Assembly: GCA_013397935.1 (NCBI GenBank)
Contig: VZRN01001306.1
Coordinates: forward strand, 133,733 to 197,732
Length of the DNA: 64,000 nucleotides
Direction of reading: 5' to 3'
Origin: Dasyornis broadbenti
Taxonomy: Eukaryota; Chordata; Aves; Passeriformes; Dasyornithidae
Shown here: positions 1 to 11,700 of the stretch, one piece after another
How positions within the stretch are numbered: position 1 is the first letter of the stretch
Layout: the number at the start of each line of letters is the position of its first letter
Made by a program: the position numbers and the translations under genes
The notes under the pieces: generated by a model
The model's input: the letters and a program-made list of their open reading frames with translations, nothing else
Told to the model about the DNA's origin: nothing
Databases searched by the model: none

Positions 1-3000
1 TGAAACACAAAGGAGTGGATCAATGGGAACAAAATGACATGTTTCAAAGTGGACAAATAGCTCTTGGCAAATAGCCAGCAGTGGCATAACTATAGGAATG
101 TCTATAAGGAATTATCACCCCAAAATTTCAGTCACAAGCAGCATAGGCACAAGACAGACATTACAGACACCATGAGACTTAGTATCTTAAAAATACCCAA
201 CCAAACACAGAAGTAATATTACAACAGAGTTTAACCTTTAATCACTGTTTCCAGACCAAAATAGGTTGTGGCTTTTCAAAAAAAGCCTCCAGTTGAAGAA
301 TTTAACATATATTCCATTATTTATTCTATTTATTTCTTTAGATTTTAAAATGTGCCTCTCCAAAGATCTAGGAAAAATATACAGATCATTTAAAATTACA
401 GACAAAATTCCAGCTAACCCAATGGTCAAAATAAAAAACCTTCCCAGAACCCTGACCCTAACCCTTCTCAGAAAAGAATCCCACCTTTTGAACCCAGTAA
501 CTATCACTCAGTCTTTTTCCTAAGAAAAAGCTTGGGAAAATAGTTGGGTTCTTCCACTACCAACCAGGAGGTTAGCAATTGGCCCACGTCTAACATCTAA
601 GACCATAACATACAGTGACAAAAATTATTCCTGACACTCAACTTTCCCTTCTCATCCTCTCTTTGGCATTTCTGCTGTATCTGCAAGTTTATTTTAACAA
701 ATGATTTTTATCAGCTGTTTATCTTCACCCCGTGGTACTTTTTGAGCCCTCCAAAATACGTCCCTGGAGGTAAGATGACCACCATCCTTTTTCCATCTCC
801 ACTCCTTCCCCTTTTATTTTTTCTTCTTTTATCCCCAGAGATGGTCCCCCCAACATGATGAACTAAACAGAAATACTGACTATCAATGTTTCTCAAAACC
901 ATAATTAAAATTGCTCTACTTCTTTCAGTTTGTAGTGTGCCGTTTTGTAGATGCATAGAGACAGAATAAGAGTCAGACAGAAATAGAGTCAGCAGAACTG
1001 GGAACATAATGCAGATCTCATTTCCCTTCGCCTTGGTTGAGGAGTTGAACTAAACAATAGGGACAGTCTATTTCAGCCTATTTTCAGGTACAGTATCTCC
1101 AAGAGCTATTTTCATACCAAAGGTAAAACCAGGTCTATAAATCTCAAGAAGTTTTTTTGTCCTTCAGTCAGTGGAAAAGAGACTGGAACACTTAAGTCAT
1201 AACACATTAAAATGAAGGGGGAGGGTCAGCTTTTTTTTTTTTTTTCTGTGCTGAGCAGCAGAAACATCACTGTCATGCTCAGATGAGCTATCATAGACTT
1301 TCTGGATGACCAGTTGCAGATAATTATAAAAAGAACCCTGTAACTGAATGTTATAATCCCATTATTAATTTATAATTCATAATCTGTACCTTATTGAACA
1401 GAGCAGCCATGCTATAAATTTAAAACACATTGCGTGACAGCCCACTCTTTCCAAAACTTCATTTGTAATGAGATCTGCAGTTCTTAGCTGCAGTAATTTA
1501 TAATAATCATCAGTAAATACTGCACTTAACTGATGCTATTTCCTGTGTGTGAAACACAAGTCAGAAGCATCATACTTTAGGCCAGAATCAGTCACACTTT
1601 TCACAGAAAATGATTTATTCTTTACACAAACCTGATAGGGGTAGAAAGATACTGAAGGCAGATTTTCATCACAAAAGGCAGCAGGCAGGTCTGTGTGTTG
1701 CAGGAAGCCTTAACTTACTGCAGGCAGCAATTCAAGGTCTGTTCATTGCCTTGAGAAAACTAATTCAAGACTTCCCTATTCTCATCTCTAAAGTTAGATC
1801 TTTTTCCACCCTATTTCTACAGATTTACTGAAGCAAATTACAAGCTGGTTATTTTCACTTTTACTTGCTTAGTATGCCCTTACTGATTATGCTTTTGATT
1901 TCACTGGAAGTTGACTTTTTCGTGAATGCAGATTCTACCACCTAAGAATGAAAAATGTCTTCCACTTGGTCTTAATGTATTATAGCAAGTGCAATTAATT
2001 TTATCAGCAAATAGACCCAGAAGTGGGAACTGTAGTCCTCAAATAAACAAACAGACCAACCAAAAAATGCTGGAGCATTGGGGAATTGACAGGCAAATAT
2101 TATAAAGAAGTTATTGGTTTGGGGATGAAGACTGTGCACAGCAGGAGTTGTAATTATGATTCTTCCCTTTTACCAACTTCAAGTCAGAATTGTTGGCTTA
2201 GACACTTTAAGCCATTTTCCAATATTATTCAGATCACAGTGATAATGACAGCTTGTGTGCCGGTATAGGAGAGCCCAAGGATCATTAGAAAAGTGTTCTT
2301 CAGCACTCAGACTTTGTTGCACAGATTAAAAAAAAAAAAATCATGTCAACCCAATGTCAAATGAAAAGCCTTGGCAATCTGACCCAGGGAGTCCTTAGAG
2401 CTGAGTGAATTTCCATGTAAACACAGACACAAATACATCGTTTGCATGTTCAAAATTACTGGCACGCATCTTTCAAGGACAAAACAAACCTACCCATGCA
2501 ACTACATGAGATATGGCACAGAAAACGACATTCCCATGGCAATGTGACCACTCAAAGCAGGGCTGCCACAGCTCAGCTTGGAAACCACCTCACTGATTTG
2601 GAAAGATTCTAGCAGACTACTTGGTGCAAATCAATGGCTACAATACACAGGAATGATGGATACCTTCCCAGACTGCATGGAGTTGGCATTGGCCTGTATT
2701 TCTCTGCTCCAAATTCTTATAAACACATCTGAAGACACATACAGCATAGGCTATAAACCCAGTTAATACGTGCTCTTTTTTTGCAGTTTATCCCAAATTC
2801 TTTAAAGCTACAGTATGTGCACCCAGCATTGATTAGAGACATCCACAAATTCTGCTACTGACTTTTGCAGAAGTCTGCAGACCTCTTATGATTTGCAGAG
2901 CATAATTTACTTTTCCTCTTTTTTCACAGGTCTTCCATTAACTAGCTTCGAGCCTAAAATACATAAATTACATTAATTTTCTTTAGGTTCAGTTTCCAAT

Positions 3001-6000
3001 GCAACAAATCCTACAGATTTTGGTTCCAAGGCAGCAGTTTCCTGTTTTCCTTCTGCCATTGAGATTGGCTCTGCCCTGCACTGGTAAGTGTTTATATTTG
3101 ATTCAAGGAACAACCACAATCCTTAAGAAATATTAAATTTTACATGTATTTTACAGGAAACCTTCATCAGATAAAAACCAGAAGATAACTTTGGAAGAAA
3201 GAGTTTTCTGCCTGTGAAATAAGAATGCTTTAAGCAATAGGGTAGAAGGCCATGTGTTTGTTCCCTTTATCTCCCTCTCTCCTTCTCTCTCTGTCCTCCT
3301 TGGTGCACTTTGCCTGTTTTCCCACATGCAAATTCCTCCATTTTTATTCCCCAGAGGTCAGTCAAGTTAAAGAAGGCTTTCTGCTTTCTCAGCACTTGTT
3401 CTGACCACTGGGCTATGGTAAAGGTAGAAGCAAATTCTCTTCCACTCTCCCATGCTTGTTGCTGAGCTCACCAATAGGCACAGGTATAAACAGGGAATTT
3501 GGCTGATGGTTATGAACTTAAAAGTGTCTGTTTCATCCATATTTGCAAAAGGGCCTAGATGCTCTCACTCTCCTCTCTAAGTTAGTATGCATGGACATGC
3601 AACCTCTAGTGTCAGAGGAACGCCAGGCCGATTTTGGGGTTCAGTTATAGCGCTCCCCATAATTTAGGAGCTTAAACCTTGCCCAGTCTTCAAGTTAAAA
3701 AGACCTGAAGCTCTCTGAATCTTGCCCTGAGCTCTCCAATTGCAAGTTCAGTAGAGGCAACACCAGTGGCTTATGCTGAGTGGCACCATAGTCTCAATGG
3801 TCAAATCATAGACAAATAGCTGCAGAAGTCTGATCTAAAATGAAGTAATATCCACTCCAGTCCATAGGGATTACACAAAGTAGCTGTTGCATTATTCCCT
3901 GGAGTTTTCTGTAGCCTCCTAGAGCATAGGTGCAGTCTGTAAAAGCATATTTAGATATTGCAAACAAAAGGGCTGTGTAAATATGAGGAGTATTTTTTCA
4001 ATATGAACCAGAGTCCTGTGCTTCCCAGATGGAAGCGTTGCTACATTTAATAGTTAGACAGAGACTTTCATTAAGGGGGTTAATGCATTTAATATGGATA
4101 TCCTAAGGGGTTCTCTTCTACTAAATTAACCACATTTTTAAGCTTTCTAGATAAAGAATTCATTTCCTAAATGCCTAGAAATTAAGGTCTTCTAATTTTA
4201 TACTTGAGGTTATTGGCACTTTTTCATCTGAAAAGTGTTTTAGAAAGATCCAGCATTGAATTTTTCAAATCCATGAGAACTTCAGTCCATACCTTATGAA
4301 CTGCTGCACAGAGCACATTTATCTGCAAGCCCAAGGTAATTCCCCATGGTTGCTGTATGTGACATCCAAATGCATCAGATTTGCTGCCTTTATGCTTTCC
4401 AGTTAAGCTTTTTAGACTCTGTTAGGCCTCCAAACAAGCTTGACTCAGCTTTTGGCATCATGAGCACAGCTCATGAGCCTCATTGCCGTGCTCAGTTTGG
4501 CCATATACTCCTGCATGGACTAGAGTTGTTCATCCCAGTTTGGGGTCTTTAACAACTGACAGAATCTGCTGCTGCCCCTACTCCTACCCTGTATCTGCGT
4601 GAGAATTTGCAAGAGACTCTTTCCAGAAATGTAGATAAAGCTCATGCCTCTAGAATCCTTCCCACTGACCTTGGGCAAGGTAACCCTCAGCTGGAGAGCA
4701 GGGCAGGATTCCCAGGATGCCCAAATCTTTCTACTGGCTAGGACTAACTACTCCCTGTCTCCCATGCTGAGGATTTTCAGGCTTCATGTCTAGGTATGCC
4801 CTATACCTTCACACAGACGGTAGGTTATCGAAAGTCTCCTGTCCTTGCTGACTGCCGTGCTGGATGCAAGGCAGCTGTTGTGGCCTGTGCTTGAGATAAT
4901 ATAACCCAGCAGCAGCAATATGGCAATAGCCCAGACACAGGGCAGTGCTCTGTCCTGAGCCAAACTTAGGAGGGGAGTTGTGCCTGGGCCAGGCTGTACT
5001 GTCATGTCCTGCTTCTCCCCACATACTGGGTGAGGTTTGCTGCACTATGTAACTTAGGTGTTTACATCCTTCATAACATTTCTTCCTACAAGCTTAAAAA
5101 ACTTTTCCACAAGTGTTCTGACTAACATTTTGTTATAGAAATGCTCACACCAGTGGCTTTTGAAGGTATTTAAGTAAGTTAACAGGTTCAAATCCAATGT
5201 CTAATTAGGCGCAGATTACTTTCTCCACCTGAGTAAAAAGTACAAGCCAACAGAGGAAGAAGATCATACTTTAAATAAATTAATTCCAACAGGAGAATGG
5301 TGCTAGGACAGCCAAAAAGCCCAACATACCAGTGACATTTACTACAATAATATCCCTATACCTGCTGAAAGATGTTCCAGACATCCCAGATTATAGAAAT
5401 ATAAAGCCTGAAAATACTTTTCTTGAAAAGCACAAGGGACTCAGTGCAAACGTTTCTGCTCCTTTCTCTCAAAATTTACAGCTGCTGAAGCCTTTCCAGC
5501 ACCTGCTCAATGACTATGTGTAGTTTCAAATACCTGTCACACAGTGGGTGGTCTTGGGGGAAAATTCTCAGTTTATTATTATAGCACATGAACACCAGAG
5601 AAGTAAATATCTATTTCTCCTCACCGCAGATAGAAATGAGGCTAGAGAGCTGGTAAAGTGCTAGTGCAAAACAACTTCCTGAGGATTCTTGACTGTCAAA
5701 TAAAGACAGCAATTGCACCTCAAAGAGTGATTGCTTCCCATGAAGACATAGTACTTTTTAAGAACAAATTTTCAAAGTGCAGAACAGTGTGTATCTGCAC
5801 TTGTTATAATAAAAAACTGATTAAACAGATCTGCATTCAGCTGCAGTAGAAACATCAAAATAGGTTCAGTTCTCACTCTCTCGTTATAGTCAGTAATTAT
5901 TTATTAACTAATGATTTGCATAATGTTTTATCTCTCCAATTATCAAAGGACAGCGAAATTAAAGTGATGCACGAAGTCTTTACAAACCATCTTCATCAAA

Positions 6001-6059
6001 GAACTGTGTCCCTCAAGATTTATCATCCCCAGAGGAAGACCATAGGCTTCATGACCATG
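1..6059. other. Intergenic, AT-rich, no gene recognised
   Basis: Only short chance ORFs are present (98 codons or less). A T15 run lies at 1231 and an A13 run at 2328. The stretch 1320-1400 is rich in TAATTTATAATTCATAAT-type motifs. A CT-rich patch lies near 3260-3300. No interspersed repeat was recognised. Confidence 0.8.
5880..5990. promoter_or_regulatory. POU/homeodomain motif cluster (candidate conserved element)
   Basis: A perfect octamer ATTTGCAT lies at 5914-5921, flanked by AGTAATTATTTATTAACTAA and followed by CTCCAATTATCAAAG (TCF/LEF-like ATCAAAG). Such mixes occur in neural enhancers; AT-rich DNA also makes them by chance. Confidence 0.2.
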
Positions 6060-7140
6060 ATCAAGCTGCGTCAGACTTGAAGTCCATCTAGCTCAGAACT
6101 TAATTGCTCCTACCGGTTAGGAGCAGGTATTAGTGCTCAGTCAGTACATTGAATGCAAGGATTGCATCTAAACCATAATTTTAGCAGCCACTAATAGATG
6201 CATCCTTCATGAATTTGTCCAAATTTCTTTTCAACCCACTAACACTCTTGGCTATCTCAGCTTCCTTTTAAAGGATATTCTAATTTAATTCAGTGTTGCC
6301 CGACCAGTACTTCAATTATTTTTAAAGTTGCTGCTGGATGTTTTTATTCTGTTTCTGTCAAAAGGAAGTGAACATTTCCTGCTTTGTCCGCACACCTCCA
6401 TCTTCTCTAGGGCATTCACAATTTTATACACCACTGTCCTCCTTCAATCATCCCTTTTCAAAGGTGCAATGCTTATTTAGCCTTTCCTTACACAGGCTTC
6501 ATTCCACATCTTTTATCAACATTGTCATTTTTTTTTAAATTCAGTTCTGTTATAGCCTTTTCAGATAAGGTGATCAGAATTGTTTGTAGTTATCTAGATG
6601 TGGGAGCATCATAGATTTATTCTGTTGCATAATGGTCCTTTTATATTTTGTTATCAATCCCTTTTCTAATAGTTCTTGGCATTCAATTTGTCTTTTTTTT
6701 CCTGCTGTGAACAATGATCTAATGTTTTTTGAGAAGTAGCCACATTAACAGCTAAATCTTTTCTGTAATGTCAGGTTAGAGCCCATCATTTATACGCTCT
6801 CATAAATGTTATTTTCCAAGTGTCATACTTTGCAATTATCAAAATTGATATAGCCCCACCAGCTTATAATCAACTATGAGAATTTTCTGCAATAGTTTGC
6901 AGTTAGGGTTAGACTCTCCTTTATACTTCTGCTTATTCTTTTCATATTATAAATGGAATGTATGAAAACACTGAACACACAACACAATTTTCACTGGGAT
7001 CACGTATCTAGCCTCTCTTTTAGAAAAATACTAACCATTTATTCTGACCCTCTACTTTCTAGATTTTACCAGGAAATGAATCCATAAAAGGATCTTTCCT
7101 CTTATCCCATGACTCTTTAATTGTCTAATTGCCTGTTTTT
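6060..7140 (-). mobile_element. Old, diverged CR1-type LINE fragment
   Basis: Read on the + strand, this region follows the reverse complement of old amniote CR1 elements over about 1.1 kb. Landmarks in the right order are CCTTCATGAATTTGTCCAA (6205), a histidine-poor stretch with CACAATTTTATACACC (6417), CAGAATTGTTTGTAGTTATC near 6575, ATCAATCCCTTTTCTAAT (6653), TTTGCAATTATCAA (6829) and CTTATCCCATGACTCTTTAA (7100). The element is therefore encoded on the minus strand, covering part of the reverse transcriptase end. Many substitutions and small indels separate it from the family pattern I remember, so it is an ancient insertion, and no reading frame survives. Ends are approximate. Confidence 0.75.
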
Positions 7141-8574
7141 GTTGAACCTGCATGAGCCATTTTGAGCTGGTGATCCAGAGGACAACTGATTAGGACACTA
7201 ACAGGAGCTGATTTCACACAAAAATGGCATAATTAAATCGCAAGGAATTGTACAGATTTTATTCTGAAACTCAAACTCTTCATTATTGTTGTGCTAGCAG
7301 GAACACTAAGGAAGGTTTATTGGAGTCAACAGGAGCTGCACAGAGAGCTGGAACAGGGGAAAAGGCAGCAGTGCTTTGAATCACTGCCATCAACTCTCTC
7401 ATTATAGGCTCATTATGTATGAGCTAGAAGTCTAACTCTCACGGGCAATATCTGAAAAACATCTTGGCATGGCTCTGCTGTGAATGGAAAAGGACATAGC
7501 TCAGCTGTGCACCTGGTAGCCCAGTCACCTCTGCCAATGACTGATGCAAGTGTAAATCAAGCTTCACCGTCCTCCACACCTGATTAAATTAGGCGGCCAC
7601 CGCTCTCTCCAACACACTTACCTTTCTTTGGTTCTCCAATACCTTACAAGGCCCTGAACCACATTTTTCACTGCAGAAGAATGAAAGCAAGCATAAGCAT
7701 ACACCTAAGTACAGATGGCATAAGGTGTTGCTTAACATATTGACACTTTTAGTGGGCTCCCCAATATCTCCAGGCATTTTTTGCCCTATATCAAGATTCC
7801 TCATCACTCAAATTCTCTTTTAACATAGTCTAAACTTTTATTTAGATAGCAAGGAAGAGAACATTGAGTTTAAGATTAGCTGCGATATCTCACAGGTTCA
7901 AGTCTCAGCTTTCTCTATTCTGTAGATGTTTTTTTAAAGCTTAGAGAATACACATCATTCAAAACACAAAGGAAAGCCAAAATACAACTACTATGAAACA
8001 AGAGCTGTGCTGTGAAAAACACTGTCTACAAAACAAAAGCAACAAATAAACAGCACAAGATGCTGAACTTCAGCTGAACATGGCCTATTTTTTTTCCAAT
8101 GTTTGTATAATACCACCAGCTAAAAATCTTCTGTGCAAAATGAGGGACGGGAATTTTGATATGAAAATGAACTCTGAGACACAGGCTGGAAATACATATT
8201 TCTCAAGGTTATTAATTTTATTGCAAAGAAATTAATCAATACAAGAAGATCAACAGAACTGGTTGATCTAGCATTCACAAATACGTTTCTCTTATGGCCT
8301 TATGTCTGAGTGTTTTAACACTGTGGCTGAGTCTTGTTGCTAACCAACAGTTAGAAAAAGGAAATGACTAAGGATAGCAAGTTATGAAAATTAGGAGATG
8401 TTCAAGTGCCTGCTTGTACCCCTCAAAAAAATAAAAGGAAGACATAGTTCTTGACCCGCTCTTCCTGCACCATAGGCTAATCAGAATATGTTCAAAACTC
8501 ACTGTGGATCAATCAGTAAATTACTTTATTCATGTTTCTGGGCCAAAAATACAGATTTCTTCTTCAAGGGACAC
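7141..8574. other. Intergenic, no gene recognised
   Basis: AT-rich sequence with no open frame above 72 codons. A pol III B-box-like string (GGTTCAAGTCT) occurs near 7895, but no tRNA fold goes with it. Confidence 0.8.
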
Positions 8575-8628
8575 CATCTAAAACCAAAACAAAACCCCAT
8601 CCATCTAAAACCAAAACAAAACTCCATC
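8575..8628 (+). repeat. 27-bp tandem duplication beside the poly-A gap
   Basis: There are two adjacent 27-base copies (8575-8601 and 8602-8628) beginning CATCTAAAACCAAAAC and differing at one base. They lie 30 bases before the poly-A tract that carries the 12-N gap. The region is A- and C-rich on this strand, low-complexity sequence with no coding sign. Confidence 0.9.
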
Positions 8629-8676
8629 CAAACCCTCAAACTTTTCTTTAATTGTAACAAAAAAAAAAAAAAAAAA

Positions 8677-8688
8677 NNNNNNNNNNNN
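8677..8688. other. Assembly gap (12 N) inside a poly-A tract
   Basis: Twelve N are flanked by A18 (8659-8676) and A23 (8689-8711). The gap probably reflects a poly-A run of uncertain length rather than missing unique sequence. Confidence 0.98.
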
Positions 8689-8711
8689 AAAAAAAAAAAA
8701 AAAAAAAAAAA

Positions 8712-11700
8712 GCATTTTCAGGGGCTTGTTTCATCCTTGGCATGTCGAGCAGAGTTCTAGCTATATTTACCACATTAGTATAAAAACTATTCTGTCATCA
8801 CTCTTATGCTTTTAAATAAAGCTTACATAAAGTACTGCCACTTTATAATTTTGGCAGATCAATAAAGTAAAGGAAACAGCAGCCACATCTTTCTGGTAGC
8901 AATTACTAAGATTATATTAGTGGTATTTAGTGCATTTAGGCTATTAGAACAGCAATACTTATATTTTATATAGGTGGGGCTGGTAATACCAGCTATTAGC
9001 AAGATTGCTTAACAGTTCCTATTTTAAGATCCTGTCCTTAATGTTTTACTTGCTCATAACTTTGGAAACTTTTCTGTAGACTGAACTGGAATTTTCCATC
9101 CTAGGTACTCTGCAGAAATATCATAATGGTTTCACTACCTCAAAAAGCAAGGTAAACTCTTTTGTTCATGTTTAAAAAATTAATTCACCGTCCCCCAACT
9201 TGATGTACTTGTCTCAGAAATGTTCTGGTGTCTCCAAGATTTTGAAGAGTGACCTGAAATTTCATAGGAAAAAGCTTGCTAAATTCTGTCCCTGTTCAGT
9301 AAAGATTTCTTCAGTTTTGGTAAAAGTTGTCTATGGAAGATGTCTCCTGCAGCACAAAGGCCAGATGTAAGAATTTAAGAGCACATGCCCTGCCTCTCCC
9401 TGGATCTCAGTGAGCCATGGCTATGATCAGATACAGAAAAGACAAGAGAAAGGGGAAAGAAGATGAGACTACAGAGAAATGGGATTAGAATCCTTTAAAA
9501 GGAAAATTGATATTGATGTGCAGCACACAGACTGGGGCTAGCCCTGGGAAAAGAGGAGGAAAAGACCAAGAATGCAAAAAGCAGGAGGCATCAGAAGAGA
9601 TATATCAGACAAGACACTAGTGAGCAAAAGAAGAACTGAAAGTTACTGGGGCAAAAAAAATGGTACCAGGGAAAGGACCAGAGCTCCTGGGGCTGCAGAA
9701 GGTTCCTCAGGCAAATTTAACAGTTTAACTGAGGAATCAGCTGGGATTTGGAGCTAGTATTTAAAATATATTGAATAACCCAGTCACGAGAGCAGGGTTT
9801 GAGTTCACAAAGAATGCCGGCACAGGGTGGACAGCATGGGAAGAAACAAAATACCATTTAGCAGCTGCCTTCACAGGCACCATCCTGCCTGTGGCCTGGC
9901 TGATGTCAGACACCCATAAAATTAGAGGTCAGATCAAAAGAACACAGGATGCTTCCAGAGACCAGCTTTGCATTCTTATGATTGTTCTTTGATTAAAACT
10001 TATGTGAGTGCACGTCTGTATGCTGTTAAACACACACACCTAAGAATAGGGTTTTCTCTCACTTACAAAGGGACTAAAACAAACCCCATCATACTCGTCT
10101 TTCTGATAGAAAGGCATTTTCCTCCCCAGCATCCTTGAAACTTCACTTCAGACATCAGAAACAAAAAAAATATACCAAATCTGTCTGGCAAAGGTTTCCA
10201 TCTATGTTGCTGATTCAAGAACCCTTCCCAATCCATTACATTAATGCCACTCACTTTTCAGAACACAAAGATGGAAAACGTCTGAGATTACTTTCCTGTG
10301 CAGCCTCTGTTTATGTTTGGTCAAAAACATGGAGACAGATCAGTTCATGTCCCAGGCTATACAGACCCTGGCTATATATCAGCTGAGTAAATACCACTGA
10401 TAAATAATGTCACTATTGGCTTTGACAACGGGTTAAAAGCATCTTCACTTTCAAAACTGGTCTATTATTTAGTCAGCTATAGCAAAGTAAAAGAGAAATT
10501 TAAAATTTGTATTTTATTGTTTTCCCTTCTCTAGCTACTCTCTGAAACAATAAATCAAAACACACACCTTTTTCCTTAGGAGTATTACTACTACCTAGTC
10601 ATACATTAAACTCTCAGACTGCTGTGTCAAAGTGTATGAACAAGACTGACATGTTTAAACAAATCAGAGGTTACTCTTAGAGGCTCTGTACAGGTCATCC
10701 ATACTGCATCAATTCTGCAAGTCAGTATGCATAGACAGGGATTTATATTCTACTAGCTTCTGTATGACCAAAACTGAATAAAAAGAAAACCTTTAGGTTT
10801 TTTCAGCATTTTGCTTCTCATTTCTTAGCTGTGATCACACTGCACATTTGGTATTTTATCCTTGACTTTTTCCTTTGACTTTCTTTTCCAGGGCCAGGAG
10901 GGTAAGGGTGAGACTCAAAAAATGTGTTCTGGAGCTTATGAGGTTTGACCACTACAATTCCATTTAGGAGAAGTACGCTTGCATAAAATAGCAATAGCAT
11001 TTGCATTAAATAACAAAATACAGCACTAAGGTTTAGTTTTCTTATGTTAAATATCAGCACTGCTGTTGACTAATGTTGCAGAAAATTGGTATCTATCGCG
11101 TCTGTAACATTACATTGTTTGTCAATAACTAAAGCGAATACTTGGAGTTAATTTCCAAAGGAATCATATAACCTATGGAGTTTTAGAATCAAAAAATGGG
11201 TAGGTACTGAAATAAGCAAGGAATTTATAATTAATAGCTAAATTAAAGATTCATAAGGGATATCAACTCTTATTTTTTGAAGACTACTGGTTCCTGATGT
11301 CAGAAGAAAAATAAAACGAGCTACTTTGTGTTAACCCCGTGAGAGTGACTGGCACAAAGCTACATTATAAAAACATGAAACTTTGTCAGAAGGAAGTTAT
11401 TTGATAACTGCCAGTTTTGGAGAGGTAAAGTACTATTTAGGGATTTTTTTCCTAATGATCTGTAAAAAGATAAGATACATATACAAGAAGAATATCAGCA
11501 TATCTGAACCACAAGTCTCCACTTTGAAAAATCCAGTGTCTTTCAGAACTTAAACTAATATTCTTGTCTGAATCTTCAGGATTTTAAGGACAAGGTGTTT
11601 GAGGACTTTACTGAAAAAGATATCTAGTTTTTGATGATTTTCTCTAAAATCTTGAAGGGTTTGAATGCCATATAATACAGCTTAAAAAAAAAAATGCCAA

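Noticed and set aside
448..472. Telomere-like CCCTGACCCTAACCCT
   Set aside because: Only two to three imperfect units, too short to be an interstitial telomeric array.
5184..5196. tRNA B-box-like GGTTCAAATCC
   Set aside because: No cloverleaf, acceptor stem or matching A-box could be found around it.
7893..7906. B-box-like GGTTCAAGTCTC, possible MIR-type SINE core
   Set aside because: The flanks do not clearly follow a MIR or other SINE pattern; too weak to annotate.
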